Shown here piece by piece: positions 26,254-34,597 of a stretch of 64,000 nt of DNA; position 1 is the first letter of the stretch; each line of letters starts with the position of its first letter. The notes beneath the pieces were generated by a model, which did no database searches, had not been told where the DNA came from, and saw nothing but the letters and a program-made list of their open reading frames with translations. The DNA lies in the NCBI RefSeq assembly GCF_051201625.1, contig NZ_CP179203.1:2790001-2854000 (forward strand), read 5' to 3'. The position numbers were made by a program, and so were the translations under genes. The stretch comes from Shimia sp051201625. Its GTDB lineage: Bacteria > Pseudomonadota > Alphaproteobacteria > Rhodobacterales > Rhodobacteraceae.

Positions 26254-26683
26254 GAAGTCTCGCCGCTGCGTCGCCAGTTTCCAACTGCTCCTTCAAGCGA
26301 CGATTTTCAAGAGCCATGTCCCGCGCTTTTTGTGCCCGGGCTATGACTGTAGCCAACTCCGATGGCGTACAAGGCTTTTCAAGAAAACTGAAAGCACCCT
26401 GCCCCATCGCCTTCACCGCCATGGGAATGTCCCCTTCACCAGTCAACAAGATCACAGGAAGCTCCGCGTCAATACCTTGCGTATACTCTAGCAAATAAAA
26501 CCCATCTCTCCCCGGCATTCGCAAATCAGACAAAATAATGCCTCCAAAGCCGCGTGAAATGTGATCTTTGGCTTCAATAAAAGATCCCGCCGCGATTACT
26601 TGGAGCTCCTCAAGTTCTAAGGTCTGAGTGAGAGCCTCACGCACGATCGGATCATCATCGACCACCAGTATTGGTGCCGTCAT
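26228..26683 (-). CDS. dctD: dctD, 5' part: receiver domain, ends early through a frameshift
   Basis: 151 residues. Receiver domain with VVDDDP acidic pair, phospho-acceptor Asp in IILSDLRMPGRDGF, conserved Thr in ILLTGEGD and Lys in FLEKPCTP. The linker runs ALENRRLKEQLETGDAAAR as in roseobacter DctD, then the frame falls into RVWVFKTG and stops at 26228. Dropping one base near 26257 would give GDAAARFVFGSSKQ and join the AAA+ part. Its ATG overlaps the dctB stop by 4 bp. Whether a separate receiver is made depends on whether the shift is real. Confidence 0.85.
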   Translation of the reverse strand: MTAPILVVDDDPIVREALTQTLELEELQVIAAGSFIEAKDHISRGFGGIILSDLRMPGRDGFYLLEYTQGIDAELPVILLTGEGDIPMAVKAMGQGAFSFLEKPCTPSELATVIARAQKARDMALENRRLKEQLETGDAAARLRVWVFKTG

Positions 26684-28452
26684 GAAACCTCATCCTTTTC
26701 CCAATAATCTAGTTCGACAGTAAAGACTGCCCCCCCATCCGGCGCATTTATCCCTCGAATATTGCCACCAAAACTTTGAACAAGACCGTATGAAATCGAT
26801 AACCCTAGCCCCATTCCCTCCGAACTTCCGACAGTTTTTGTTGAATAAAATGGATCAAAAATACGGTTTGGTTGTGCAATTCCAGGTCCAGTGTCGCGCA
26901 AAATTACCGACAACCGCGCACCATTTTCAACTTCGATGGTAATTCTTCGTCGATCCACATCCGCCATCGCATCCACAGCATTATTGATCAAGTTGACAAA
27001 CACTTGGCCCAATCTCACCTCTCCTCCGATAGCAAAAATTTGGGCCGGTTGGAACGCAGGTTGCCATATCAAGGCGACACTTTCCTGACGTAGCCTTGGT
27101 TCAGTTAGTTCCACCGCTTGTGAAATCACACCGATTAAATCAACCTTACCCATGGGTTCATTTTCATTCCGAGCAAAAGCGCGCAGGTTTCGAATAATCC
27201 GCGCCATCCGTGTTGCCATCTGAGTAATTCGGCCAAGATTTTCTCCTGCCTTGTGATGATTGCCACGTTCTAAAAACCGCTCACCATTCTCAGCAAAGCT
27301 TTGAATCGCCATCAAAGGCTGATTTAGCTCGTGGCTGATACCTGCACTCATCTGGCCAAGCGCACTTAATTTCCCAGCCTGAACAAGGTCGTCTTGTGCG
27401 CGTTTCAATGCGGCCTCAGCCTCTTCGCGTTCCGTGATTTCCCGCCGCAGAGCAATATTTGTTTGGCTCAGAGCATATGTACGTTCGTTTACCCTTTCTT
27501 CCAGCTCTGTATTCGCGATTGCCAAAACACGTCGCCGCTCGAACGCCTGCCAGAGCAATAAACCAAATACCATTACTGCTGCGGCCACGACCGCGGCCTG
27601 CAGCCACGCTAAACGCAACGCAGGTGTAACATCAACGATTGTCTCGCCACGCATTCCAATAACCGGCAGGCTCTGAAATACGTGCATTCCCCTCTGCGGC
27701 AAATATGGGCCCCAATCCAATCGCCACAATTCATGACCAGCTCGGTAGTACTGCCGAAAAGTTGGAGCAAAGCCATTCGGTGGAACGAGCCCAACATCCG
27801 CACCGCGCCGTTGCCAAAACAATAATTCAGATCGGTTTGAGATAAATACCTCACCACTCTCGTCCACAAAGAATACCGCTGGTCTATCTCCACGCCAATT
27901 TTCTTCAACATTTTCGATATCTACAATCACCACTAGAACAGCGCTAACCCTTCCATCTGCCCCAAAACTAGGGGATGCAAAGTAAAATGCTCTGCGATTA
28001 TATCGTTCATCCACGGCGTGATGAGCTCCCAGAGCTCCATGCAGTGCGCGTTCAAAATAGGGTGTTCCATTCAGTCGATCAGTTCCCGGAAAGCCACCTT
28101 GTGCTGACACAATAATGCGCCCATCCGCAGCAGCGTACACAATATCGAGAGCCGCAGTTTTATCAGCAGCTTCCAAAAGCAGTAAACGGGCCTCTTCTGA
28201 ATCACCCTCACCCATAGCCACTGAATGGAGCGTCGGATGTTCTGCCATCAGAACAGCAAGCTCCTGATAGCGTTGTAATTGTGCCGTTAGCCTGTCCGCT
28301 GCGAGAGCGAGGTCAGCTTCGCCACGTCGCGCCAGTTGGTCGAGCGCCTGCCCATACCCGAATCTCCACACGCCCCCTGCCACAGCGAGCAGTGCCAAAA
28401 GGGAAAATGCAAGAATCGTCGCACGATGCGTTATCCAAGTTGTCATGGGCAC
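26680..28452 (-). CDS. dctB: C4-dicarboxylate sensor histidine kinase DctB
   Basis: 590 residues. Membrane helix near 10-30 (ILAFSLLALLAVAGGVWRFG), a periplasmic sensor of about 260 residues (RRAFYFASPSFGADGRVSAV is typical of DctB double-Cache domains), a second helix near 293-315 (VVAAAVMVFGLLLW), a coiled coil (ELEERVNERTYALSQTNIAL), then HisKA with the phospho-acceptor His in MSAGISHELNQPLMAIQSF and HATPase motifs (VNLINNAVDAM, LRDTGPGI, GMGLGLSISYGLV). Senses external C4-dicarboxylates and phosphorylates DctD. Overlaps dctD by 4 bp; dctPQM follows on the same strand. Confidence 0.95.
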   Translation of the reverse strand: MPMTTWITHRATILAFSLLALLAVAGGVWRFGYGQALDQLARRGEADLALAADRLTAQLQRYQELAVLMAEHPTLHSVAMGEGDSEEARLLLLEAADKTAALDIVYAAADGRIIVSAQGGFPGTDRLNGTPYFERALHGALGAHHAVDERYNRRAFYFASPSFGADGRVSAVLVVIVDIENVEENWRGDRPAVFFVDESGEVFISNRSELLFWQRRGADVGLVPPNGFAPTFRQYYRAGHELWRLDWGPYLPQRGMHVFQSLPVIGMRGETIVDVTPALRLAWLQAAVVAAAVMVFGLLLWQAFERRRVLAIANTELEERVNERTYALSQTNIALRREITEREEAEAALKRAQDDLVQAGKLSALGQMSAGISHELNQPLMAIQSFAENGERFLERGNHHKAGENLGRITQMATRMARIIRNLRAFARNENEPMGKVDLIGVISQAVELTEPRLRQESVALIWQPAFQPAQIFAIGGEVRLGQVFVNLINNAVDAMADVDRRRITIEVENGARLSVILRDTGPGIAQPNRIFDPFYSTKTVGSSEGMGLGLSISYGLVQSFGGNIRGINAPDGGAVFTVELDYWEKDEVS

Positions 28453-28630
28453 ACCCTAACCTCGATGACAGCGACCTGCGAGTCAGCTAAGCTTAAGAAG
28501 TGGACCAAATCATGCCAGTCATCACCCCGGTATTATATAACTTGTTTCGGGCAGCCACGTTTTTTTGCGGAACCCAAACATAATGAAGAACACCCCTTGC
28601 CAATCTTTTTAGCACGGTGACACTGGCGCG

Positions 28631-29812
28631 ATGATTACATTGTCACAATCTCGGACCGACTCACAATTTGTTCAAAATCCTTATGCCTTCTACCAAGAAG
28701 CTCGTAGTCACGGCACAATGTTCCACTGGCAGGAATACGGTATGCCTGCAGCACTGTCATACGCGCTTGTAAGCATGTTGTTTAAGGATCGCAGGTTTGG
28801 TCGCGAGGTGCCCACAGAATATGCGCCAGAGATTCCAAAGCATCTTGAACCATTTTACTCGGTCGAGGCACACTCTATGCTAGAGTTGGAGCCACCACGC
28901 CATAATCGGCTGCGATCTTTGGTTCTTAGAGCTTTTACCTCTCGGGCGATTGCAGATTTACGCCCCGGAATCGAGGCACTCTGCCATAAATTAATCGACG
29001 AGTTTCCCTCAGAGCCTTTTGATTTGCTCGACGCGTATTGTTCGCAAGTACCCGTAATTACGATTGCGCGCCTGCTCGGAGTTCCTGATGAAATGGCGCC
29101 ACAATTCCTGCGCTGGTCGCACTCAATGGTCGCAATGTACCAGGCCGTGCACACCCGAATGCAGGAAGAAGCCGCTGCACAAGCCGCATCGGAATTTTCC
29201 AACTTTCTCACCGGCTACATTGAAACCCGACGCCAAACACCAGGCGATGATCTTATTACTCGGTTAATCGAAGCCGAAGAGTCTGGTGACAGGCTCTCCA
29301 CACCTGAGTTAATTGCAACCTGCATTCTCTTGCTAAACGCCGGTCACGAGGCCACAGTCCATTCCCTTGGAACTGGCGTAAAAACATTACTTGAAAATGA
29401 CGTCGACCCTGATTGGCTCTCACCAGAATGCGTCGAACAAACGGTAGAGGAAATTTTGCGGTACGAGCCACCGGTGCACATGTTTACTAGGTGGGCTTAC
29501 GAAAACATCGAAGTCGGGCACCATACATTTCGGCGTGGTGACCGAGTAGCTCTTCTTCTTGGAGCGGCAAACCGCGATCCAAGCGTCTGGGAAAATCCAG
29601 AGCAGTTTAATCCAAAACGGCCTGTGGTAACAAATATGAGTTTTGGCGGCGGGTTACATTTTTGTGTTGGAGCACCACTGGCTCGATTAGAAATGGAAAT
29701 TGCCTTGCCAATCCTTTTCGAACGTTGCCCAAGACTTTCAATTGCCAGTCTGCCAGTCTTCGCCAACTGCTACCACTTTCACGGTCTAGAAAGGTTGATT
29801 GTGAAAGTTTAG
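28631..29812 (+). CDS. Cytochrome P450, orphan
   Basis: 393 residues, a soluble bacterial class. Heme-binding loop FGGGLHFCVGAPLAR with Cys345 as thiolate ligand; I-helix AGHEATVHSLG with the oxygen-activating Glu-Ala-Thr pattern; K-helix EEILRYEPP (ExxR); and the Arg of the meander region in FTRWAYENIEVGHHTFRRGD. The substrate is unknown. No ferredoxin, ferredoxin reductase or pathway genes are adjacent: dctB is upstream on the other strand and an Lrp-type regulator is convergent. The redox partner might be the FNR at 34.6 kb plus a ferredoxin elsewhere. The ribosome site is weak. Confidence 0.95.
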   Translation: MITLSQSRTDSQFVQNPYAFYQEARSHGTMFHWQEYGMPAALSYALVSMLFKDRRFGREVPTEYAPEIPKHLEPFYSVEAHSMLELEPPRHNRLRSLVLRAFTSRAIADLRPGIEALCHKLIDEFPSEPFDLLDAYCSQVPVITIARLLGVPDEMAPQFLRWSHSMVAMYQAVHTRMQEEAAAQAASEFSNFLTGYIETRRQTPGDDLITRLIEAEESGDRLSTPELIATCILLLNAGHEATVHSLGTGVKTLLENDVDPDWLSPECVEQTVEEILRYEPPVHMFTRWAYENIEVGHHTFRRGDRVALLLGAANRDPSVWENPEQFNPKRPVVTNMSFGGGLHFCVGAPLARLEMEIALPILFERCPRLSIASLPVFANCYHFHGLERLIVKV

Positions 29813-29866
29813 CGAAGTGATACCCTAACTCACCTCTTAAAAACTAGAGATGGCGCCAAAGCCAGA

Positions 29867-30328
29867 CTACAGCGGTATCATGGTTGTCGACTTTATCTCC
29901 TCCATCGACAAAAGAGCGGTCACATTGTGTACCTTCACCTCTGAAATTAAAGCTTGGTAAAACGTGTCATATGCTCTGGCATTTTTCACCTGAACTTTAA
30001 GAATGTAATCGATATCACCTGCCAGCCGATGTGCTTCCAACACTTCTGGTCGGTCTTGCAACGCCTCTAAGAATGCCACCTGCCAATCAGCCTCATGCTC
30101 AGAAGTGCGGATAAGCACGAAGAAACATGCATCAAATCCGAGCGCTGCTGCATCTAACAAGACTGTCTGCTGGCGAATAATTCCGCCCTCTCTCAGCTTT
30201 CGAATCCGGTTCCAGACCGGGGTCTTTGACGACCCAACACGTTTTGCAATTTCGTCAAGTGATTGCGACGCGTCTCGTTGCAATTCGCCAAGGATTTTCT
30301 TGTCCATGTCATCTATGCGCAATGCCAT
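29867..30328 (-). CDS. Lrp/AsnC-family transcriptional regulator, divergent from the sulfite-reduction genes
   Basis: 153 residues from ATG 30328, chosen because GGAGGAAAAATAGA lies directly upstream and MALRIDDMDKKILGELQRDA matches the family start; an in-frame upstream start (30361) would add 11 basic residues. N-terminal HTH (SLDEIAKRVGSSKTPVWNRI) and C-terminal RAM ligand domain (HRLAGDIDYILKVQV). It is divergent from the SUMT-cysIH cluster with 139 bp between, so it likely controls sulfur assimilation, perhaps in response to a sulfur amino acid. Convergent with the P450 gene. Confidence 0.93.
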   Translation of the reverse strand: MALRIDDMDKKILGELQRDASQSLDEIAKRVGSSKTPVWNRIRKLREGGIIRQQTVLLDAAALGFDACFFVLIRTSEHEADWQVAFLEALQDRPEVLEAHRLAGDIDYILKVQVKNARAYDTFYQALISEVKVHNVTALLSMEEIKSTTMIPL

Positions 30329-30420
30329 TCTATTTTTCCTCCATTTACGGAATAAAATCATATATTACTTCATTTATCAAAACATTTGTTTCTATTTTTA
30401 TCTGTATCTAGCCAACTTAT

Positions 30421-30432
30421 GGAAATATTTCC
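30421..30432. promoter_or_regulatory. Perfect 12-bp palindrome between the Lrp-type regulator and the SUMT gene
   Basis: GGAAATATTTCC is fully self-complementary and lies 36 bp before the SUMT start (30468) and 93 bp before the regulator start (30328). Lrp-type proteins bind AT-rich dyads of about this size, so it is a plausible operator for the divergent regulator. No footprint is implied. Confidence 0.4.
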
Positions 30433-30467
30433 TATTATAGGGGCAGATCAACCAAACGGATTCCACT

Positions 30468-31280
30468 ATGGTTTTGCATACACACCGATCAACGGCCACA
30501 CCCAACCACCGCATACCTGCCCCGGGGCAAGTTGCCTTTGTCGGTGCGGGCCCAGGAGACGCAGAACTTCTCACTTTGAAAGCGCTGCGTGCTTTGCAGG
30601 GGGCGGAGGTTGTCATCCATGACCGGTTGGTCAGCAGTGACGTCTTGGAGGTGATCAATCCTGCCGCACGTTTGATCGACGTGGGCAAGCAGGGTTTTGG
30701 CCTCTCGACGGCTCAGGCAGACATCAACTCGCTCATTGTTAAGCATGCTCACGCGGGCGACAGAGTCGTACGATTAAAGGGCGGAGATTGCACTCTCTTC
30801 GCCCGTCTCGACGAGGAAATAGACGCATTGGGGGGTGCTGATCTAAGCTGGACTATTGTTCCCGGTATCACAGCCGCATCCGCTGCCGTGGCCAGTATCG
30901 GTCAGAGCCTGACCTGTCGTGGCCGTAACGGTTCAGTTCGCTTCCTCACAGGTCATGACACCAATGGCTTTGCCGATCAAGATTGGAAAGCTATCGCACA
31001 CAGTGGCGAAGTAGCAGCTATCTACATGGGGGTGAAAACCGCTCGCCTTATTCAGGGACGCTTGCTGATGCATGGCTTGGACCCTAACACGCCGGTGACG
31101 ATCGTCGAGAACGCCTCTCGCCCGCATGAACGAATAATCGCAACCATTTTGTCCCGCTTACCCGTCGATTTGGCAACGTATTGCTCAGGTGGGCCAGCAC
31201 TCACATTACTGGGCCTTGCACCGCGCGCATCGTCCAAATCGCTATCGAATACAGAAAGTCCCAAACAGGAGCTCGCATAA
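30468..31280 (+). CDS. cobA: Uroporphyrinogen-III C-methyltransferase (SUMT)
   Basis: 270 residues. Makes precorrin-2, precursor of sirohaem and cobalamin. Motifs: FVGAGPGDAELLTLKALRAL, VVIHDRLVSSDVL, VVRLKGGDCTLFARLDEE and the TIVPGITAASAAVASIGQSL SAM pocket, with MGVKTARLIQGRLL. Unlike E. coli CysG it lacks the N-terminal dehydrogenase-chelatase domain, so another protein must oxidise precorrin-2 and insert iron. First gene of the sulfite-reduction operon, where its role is sirohaem for CysI. Its stop overlaps the next start (TAATG). Confidence 0.93.
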   Translation: MVLHTHRSTATPNHRIPAPGQVAFVGAGPGDAELLTLKALRALQGAEVVIHDRLVSSDVLEVINPAARLIDVGKQGFGLSTAQADINSLIVKHAHAGDRVVRLKGGDCTLFARLDEEIDALGGADLSWTIVPGITAASAAVASIGQSLTCRGRNGSVRFLTGHDTNGFADQDWKAIAHSGEVAAIYMGVKTARLIQGRLLMHGLDPNTPVTIVENASRPHERIIATILSRLPVDLATYCSGGPALTLLGLAPRASSKSLSNTESPKQELA

Positions 31281-31603
31281 TGGTCCGCGCATACAAATCC
31301 AAAGTTGTCACCGCCAATGCTCTAATTGAAGGTGATGTGGTTTACCTTACTGTCGACGATAAATGGACACGTGATTTGGCCCAAGCTGAGTTGTTGACTG
31401 ACGAGGCTCACAGCCAACTTCGGTTGCTGGAGGCAGAGCGACAGCCAGGGCAAATCGTTGGGCCTTATCTGGCCGATGCGACGAATGGTCAAACTGGCCC
31501 CGAGCCCACACATTTCCGAGAGAAATTTCGTCGAAATGGCCCATCTAACTATTTCCACGGGAAACAAGCCGATAGCAGCCTGCAGCGCTCAAATCGACGC
31601 TGA
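31280..31603 (+). CDS. DUF2849 family protein of the sulfite-reduction cluster
   Basis: 107 residues from ATG 31280, which shares a base with the SUMT stop; in-frame upstream starts lie inside that gene and are rejected. The sequence (MVRAYKSKVVTANALIEGDV, then VVYLTVDDKWTRDLAQAELL) fits the small DUF2849 family found beside cysI in alphaproteobacteria. No catalytic motif is visible. The C-terminal third is polar and basic. Its place between SUMT and cysI implies a role in sirohaem or sulfite reductase maturation or activity, which is inference. 15 bp before cysI. Confidence 0.85.
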   Translation: MVRAYKSKVVTANALIEGDVVYLTVDDKWTRDLAQAELLTDEAHSQLRLLEAERQPGQIVGPYLADATNGQTGPEPTHFREKFRRNGPSNYFHGKQADSSLQRSNRR

Positions 31604-31618
31604 CATAGGAGATCCCCA

Positions 31619-33286
31619 ATGTATCAATATAACGGTTTCGATGATGCATTCCTTGCCGAACGCAATCGTCAGTTTCGCAAACAAGTCGAACGACGCGTGT
31701 CAGGTGCCTTGACCGAAGATGAATTCAAACCTCTACGTCTCATGAACGGTTTATACCTTCAGTTACACGCTTACATGCTCCGCGTTGCCATTCCTTACGG
31801 AACACTAAGTTCAGCTCAAATGGATCGACTGGCATTATTGGCGGACAAGTGGGATAAAGGCTATGGACATTTTACCACTCGTCAAAACATTCAGTATAAC
31901 TGGCCAAAACTTAGTGATGTGCCGGACATGCTTGATGCCCTTGCCGAGGTTAACTTGCACGCGATCCAGACATCTGGCAACACCATTCGCAACGTCACTG
32001 CCGATCATTTTGCCGGTGCAGCGGCTGATGAGCTCGAAGATCCACGTCCCGTGGCGGAATTAATCAGACAATGGTCGACCGATCATCCAGAGTTTCAGTT
32101 CATGGGCCGCAAATTCAAAATCGCTGTCTCGGGTGCGATAGCCGACCGAACAGTGCTTAAAGCACATGACCTTGCCGTGCGCATCGTTAGGAGCGAAACA
32201 GACGAAATCGGATATCAGATTCTAATTGGAGGTGGCCTTGGTCGCACGCCAATGATCGGAAAAGTAATCAATGAATTCCTGCCCAAAGCTGACCTCCTGC
32301 CGTATATTGAATCAATCGTTTCAGTTTGGAACCAGATTGGCCGCCGCGACAATAAGTACAAGGCACGCATCAAGATCACCGTGCATGAACTTGGGATCGA
32401 TGAAATTCGTGCTCAAGTGGAAAAGCGGCTTGTGCAGGTTCGTGAGAGATTTAGCGGCTACGACCAGACTGTACTTGCCGAAATCCAGGAACACTTCGCT
32501 TCACCCACTTTTCGCCAAGATGGTACTTCTTCCTACGACGCAGCTTGTGCAGTTAACCCGCTGTTCCGAAGCTGGGCGGATGCCAATTTAAGTGAACATC
32601 GAGCCCCTGGTTATGTCATCGCCACAGTATCTCTCAAAAAACATGGTGATACCCCCGGTGATGCCACGTCAAAGCAAATGCGTGTATTGGCAGACATTGC
32701 GCGCAGATATAGTCATGACGAGCTGCGTATCAGTCATGAGCAGAATGTAATTCTGCCACATGTACACAAATCCGATCTTCCCGCAGTTTACGACGCACTC
32801 CGCAATGCTGGTTTGCACACCGCAAATGTTGGTATGATATCTGATATCATCGCCTGTCCGGGTATGGACTATTGCGCATTAGCGACTGCGCGCTCAATCC
32901 CAGTCGCACAGCAGATAGCACAGCGCTTCGACGAACTGAAGCTGGAGAATGATATAGGGCATCTTCAGGTCAAAATTTCTGGCTGTATAAACGCATGCGG
33001 TCATCATCATGTCGGTCATATTGGCATTCTCGGTCTCGACCGTGCTGGGGTCGAAAACTACCAAATTACTTTGGGCGGCGATGCGACATGGGATGCCCAA
33101 ATAGGTGAACGTGCCGGGCCAGGCTTTGCCTACGACGAAATTGTCTCAGCTATTGAGCGTTTGGTTGGCGGGTATCTCAGTGTACGTTTAGGACCTGAGG
33201 AGACATTTCTCGAAGCTTATCGCAGGTTGGGCTTAGCTCCGTTTAAAGCATTCCTCTATCCCGAGGCCCAAGCCAATGCCGCATGA
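31619..33286 (+). CDS. cysI: Nitrite/sulfite reductase, sirohaem subunit (CysI-type)
   Basis: 555 residues. Reduces sulfite to sulfide with a coupled sirohaem and 4Fe-4S cluster. The cluster Cys are visible in ACPGMDYCALATARS and ISGCINACGHHHVGHIG. The N terminus (GHFTTRQNIQYNWPKL) carries the sirohaem-binding Arg-rich region. No CysJ flavoprotein is present; electrons probably come from ferredoxin reduced by the FNR at 34.6 kb. AGGAG lies just upstream of ATG 31619. It overlaps cysH by 11 bp. Sulfite rather than nitrite is favoured by the cysH neighbour. Confidence 0.94.
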   Translation: MYQYNGFDDAFLAERNRQFRKQVERRVSGALTEDEFKPLRLMNGLYLQLHAYMLRVAIPYGTLSSAQMDRLALLADKWDKGYGHFTTRQNIQYNWPKLSDVPDMLDALAEVNLHAIQTSGNTIRNVTADHFAGAAADELEDPRPVAELIRQWSTDHPEFQFMGRKFKIAVSGAIADRTVLKAHDLAVRIVRSETDEIGYQILIGGGLGRTPMIGKVINEFLPKADLLPYIESIVSVWNQIGRRDNKYKARIKITVHELGIDEIRAQVEKRLVQVRERFSGYDQTVLAEIQEHFASPTFRQDGTSSYDAACAVNPLFRSWADANLSEHRAPGYVIATVSLKKHGDTPGDATSKQMRVLADIARRYSHDELRISHEQNVILPHVHKSDLPAVYDALRNAGLHTANVGMISDIIACPGMDYCALATARSIPVAQQIAQRFDELKLENDIGHLQVKISGCINACGHHHVGHIGILGLDRAGVENYQITLGGDATWDAQIGERAGPGFAYDEIVSAIERLVGGYLSVRLGPEETFLEAYRRLGLAPFKAFLYPEAQANAA

Positions 33287-34073
33287 TGGCTCCGCAACAA
33301 CAGTTCCGAAACCAATCACGACGGATAATATTCAAGGCGCGCGTAAAAATCGGGTGCAAGACGTGGTCAGCGCTCTCAATGCCCACTACCGGCATCACTC
33401 GGCCACAGCCGTCCTTGACGCAGCGATCCGGTATCAGCAAGCCGGAAAGATTGCGCTCGTTTCGTCATTTGGCGCCGAGTCTGTAGTCCTTTTGCACCTT
33501 AGCTCATTGGTCAGCCGAGACATTCCTGTCTTTTTCGTAGACACCGGAATGCTCTTCACGGAAACACTGGTCTACCAACAGGAATTGGCCGAACGTTTGC
33601 TCCTGCGAAACATACGGATTATCCGCGCATCCGTGCCTACACTGCGGGCAGAAGATCCAGATGGTCTACTACACAAGCATGACGCAGACACCTGCTGCGC
33701 GCTGCGAAAGGCACAGCCATTACAAAAAGCACTGCGCTCTTTTGATGGTTGGCTCACAGGACGGAAGCGTTTCCAATCAGGGATCCGTGCCAATCTAAAC
33801 TTCTTCGAAGTAGAAGAGTTCACGGGACGGATCAAAATTAATCCGCTCGCCCACTGGTCTCCTCAAGATATCCGCAACTATATGGAAGAAAACCGCCTGC
33901 CACGTCATCCTATGGTGGCACGTGGGTATCCTTCGATAGGCTGTGAACCTTGCACTTCACGTGTCACAGATGGTGAAGGTCCAAGATTTGGCCGCTGGCG
34001 TGGCGATGAAAAAAATGAATGTGGAATCCATTTTGGCAATCATGAGATGGCACCTACAGGAGAAAAAAAATGA
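33276..34073 (+). CDS. cysH: Phosphoadenylyl/adenylyl-sulfate reductase
   Basis: 265 residues. Reduces APS (or PAPS) to sulfite. PP-loop-like motif SSFGAESVVLLHL, VDTGMLF, and the cluster Cys pairs DTCCALRK and GCEPCTSR, which mark the 4Fe-4S form that usually prefers APS. The catalytic C-terminal Cys is in ECGIHF. It overlaps the end of cysI and is coupled to the DUF934 gene (ATGA overlap), so it is part of one operon. Confidence 0.94.
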   Translation: MPHDGSATTVPKPITTDNIQGARKNRVQDVVSALNAHYRHHSATAVLDAAIRYQQAGKIALVSSFGAESVVLLHLSSLVSRDIPVFFVDTGMLFTETLVYQQELAERLLLRNIRIIRASVPTLRAEDPDGLLHKHDADTCCALRKAQPLQKALRSFDGWLTGRKRFQSGIRANLNFFEVEEFTGRIKINPLAHWSPQDIRNYMEENRLPRHPMVARGYPSIGCEPCTSRVTDGEGPRFGRWRGDEKNECGIHFGNHEMAPTGEKK

Positions 34074-34483
34074 GTGTAATTGTAAACGATGACGGCTTTA
34101 AGACGGACGACTGGACGCTTGGGTTCGCTCCCTCGAACGAGGCTGCAAATGACGTCTTGGCGTTAGATGTAACATCGGATACCAACCCGGCTACACTTAC
34201 CAAAAAGTTACGGACCGCTAAGATAATCCGCATCGATTTTCCAAACTTTGCCGATGGTCGTGGCTTTACTATTGCCCGTCAAATTCGTTTGGCAGGCTAT
34301 GCCGGCCGGTTGCGTGCCAAAGGCCATATAATCTCAGACCAATATGCAATGGCGCGTCGATGTGGCTTCGACGAAATTGAAATCTCCAATAAACTGGCGG
34401 AGCGTCAGCCTGAAGAAGAATGGCTATTTCGATCTAACTGGCAAGCGCACGACTATCAGGCTCGTTTACGCGGTGCACTTTGA
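34070..34483 (+). CDS. DUF934 family protein of the sulfite-reduction cluster
   Basis: 137 residues. It fits DUF934 (IIRIDFPNFADGRGFTIARQ, then LRLAGYAGRLRAKGHIISD-like segment, here IRLAGYAGRLRAKGHIISDQ), often called an oxidoreductase thought to act in sulfite reduction, without biochemical proof. No cofactor motif is evident. It overlaps cysH by 4 bp and closes the operon. The gap of 114 bp to the FNR gene suggests a separate or weaker continuation of transcription. Confidence 0.88.
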   Translation: MSVIVNDDGFKTDDWTLGFAPSNEAANDVLALDVTSDTNPATLTKKLRTAKIIRIDFPNFADGRGFTIARQIRLAGYAGRLRAKGHIISDQYAMARRCGFDEIEISNKLAERQPEEEWLFRSNWQAHDYQARLRGAL

Positions 34484-34597
34484 TCCCGCTATTGCAAGAT
34501 TCAGTTTTTATTTTATGTCAAAGACATTTCTCAGAAACACCTTCTAATCCTACTGTAACATGATAAATGGAGACGAGCATTCCCGCCCGTTTTATAT

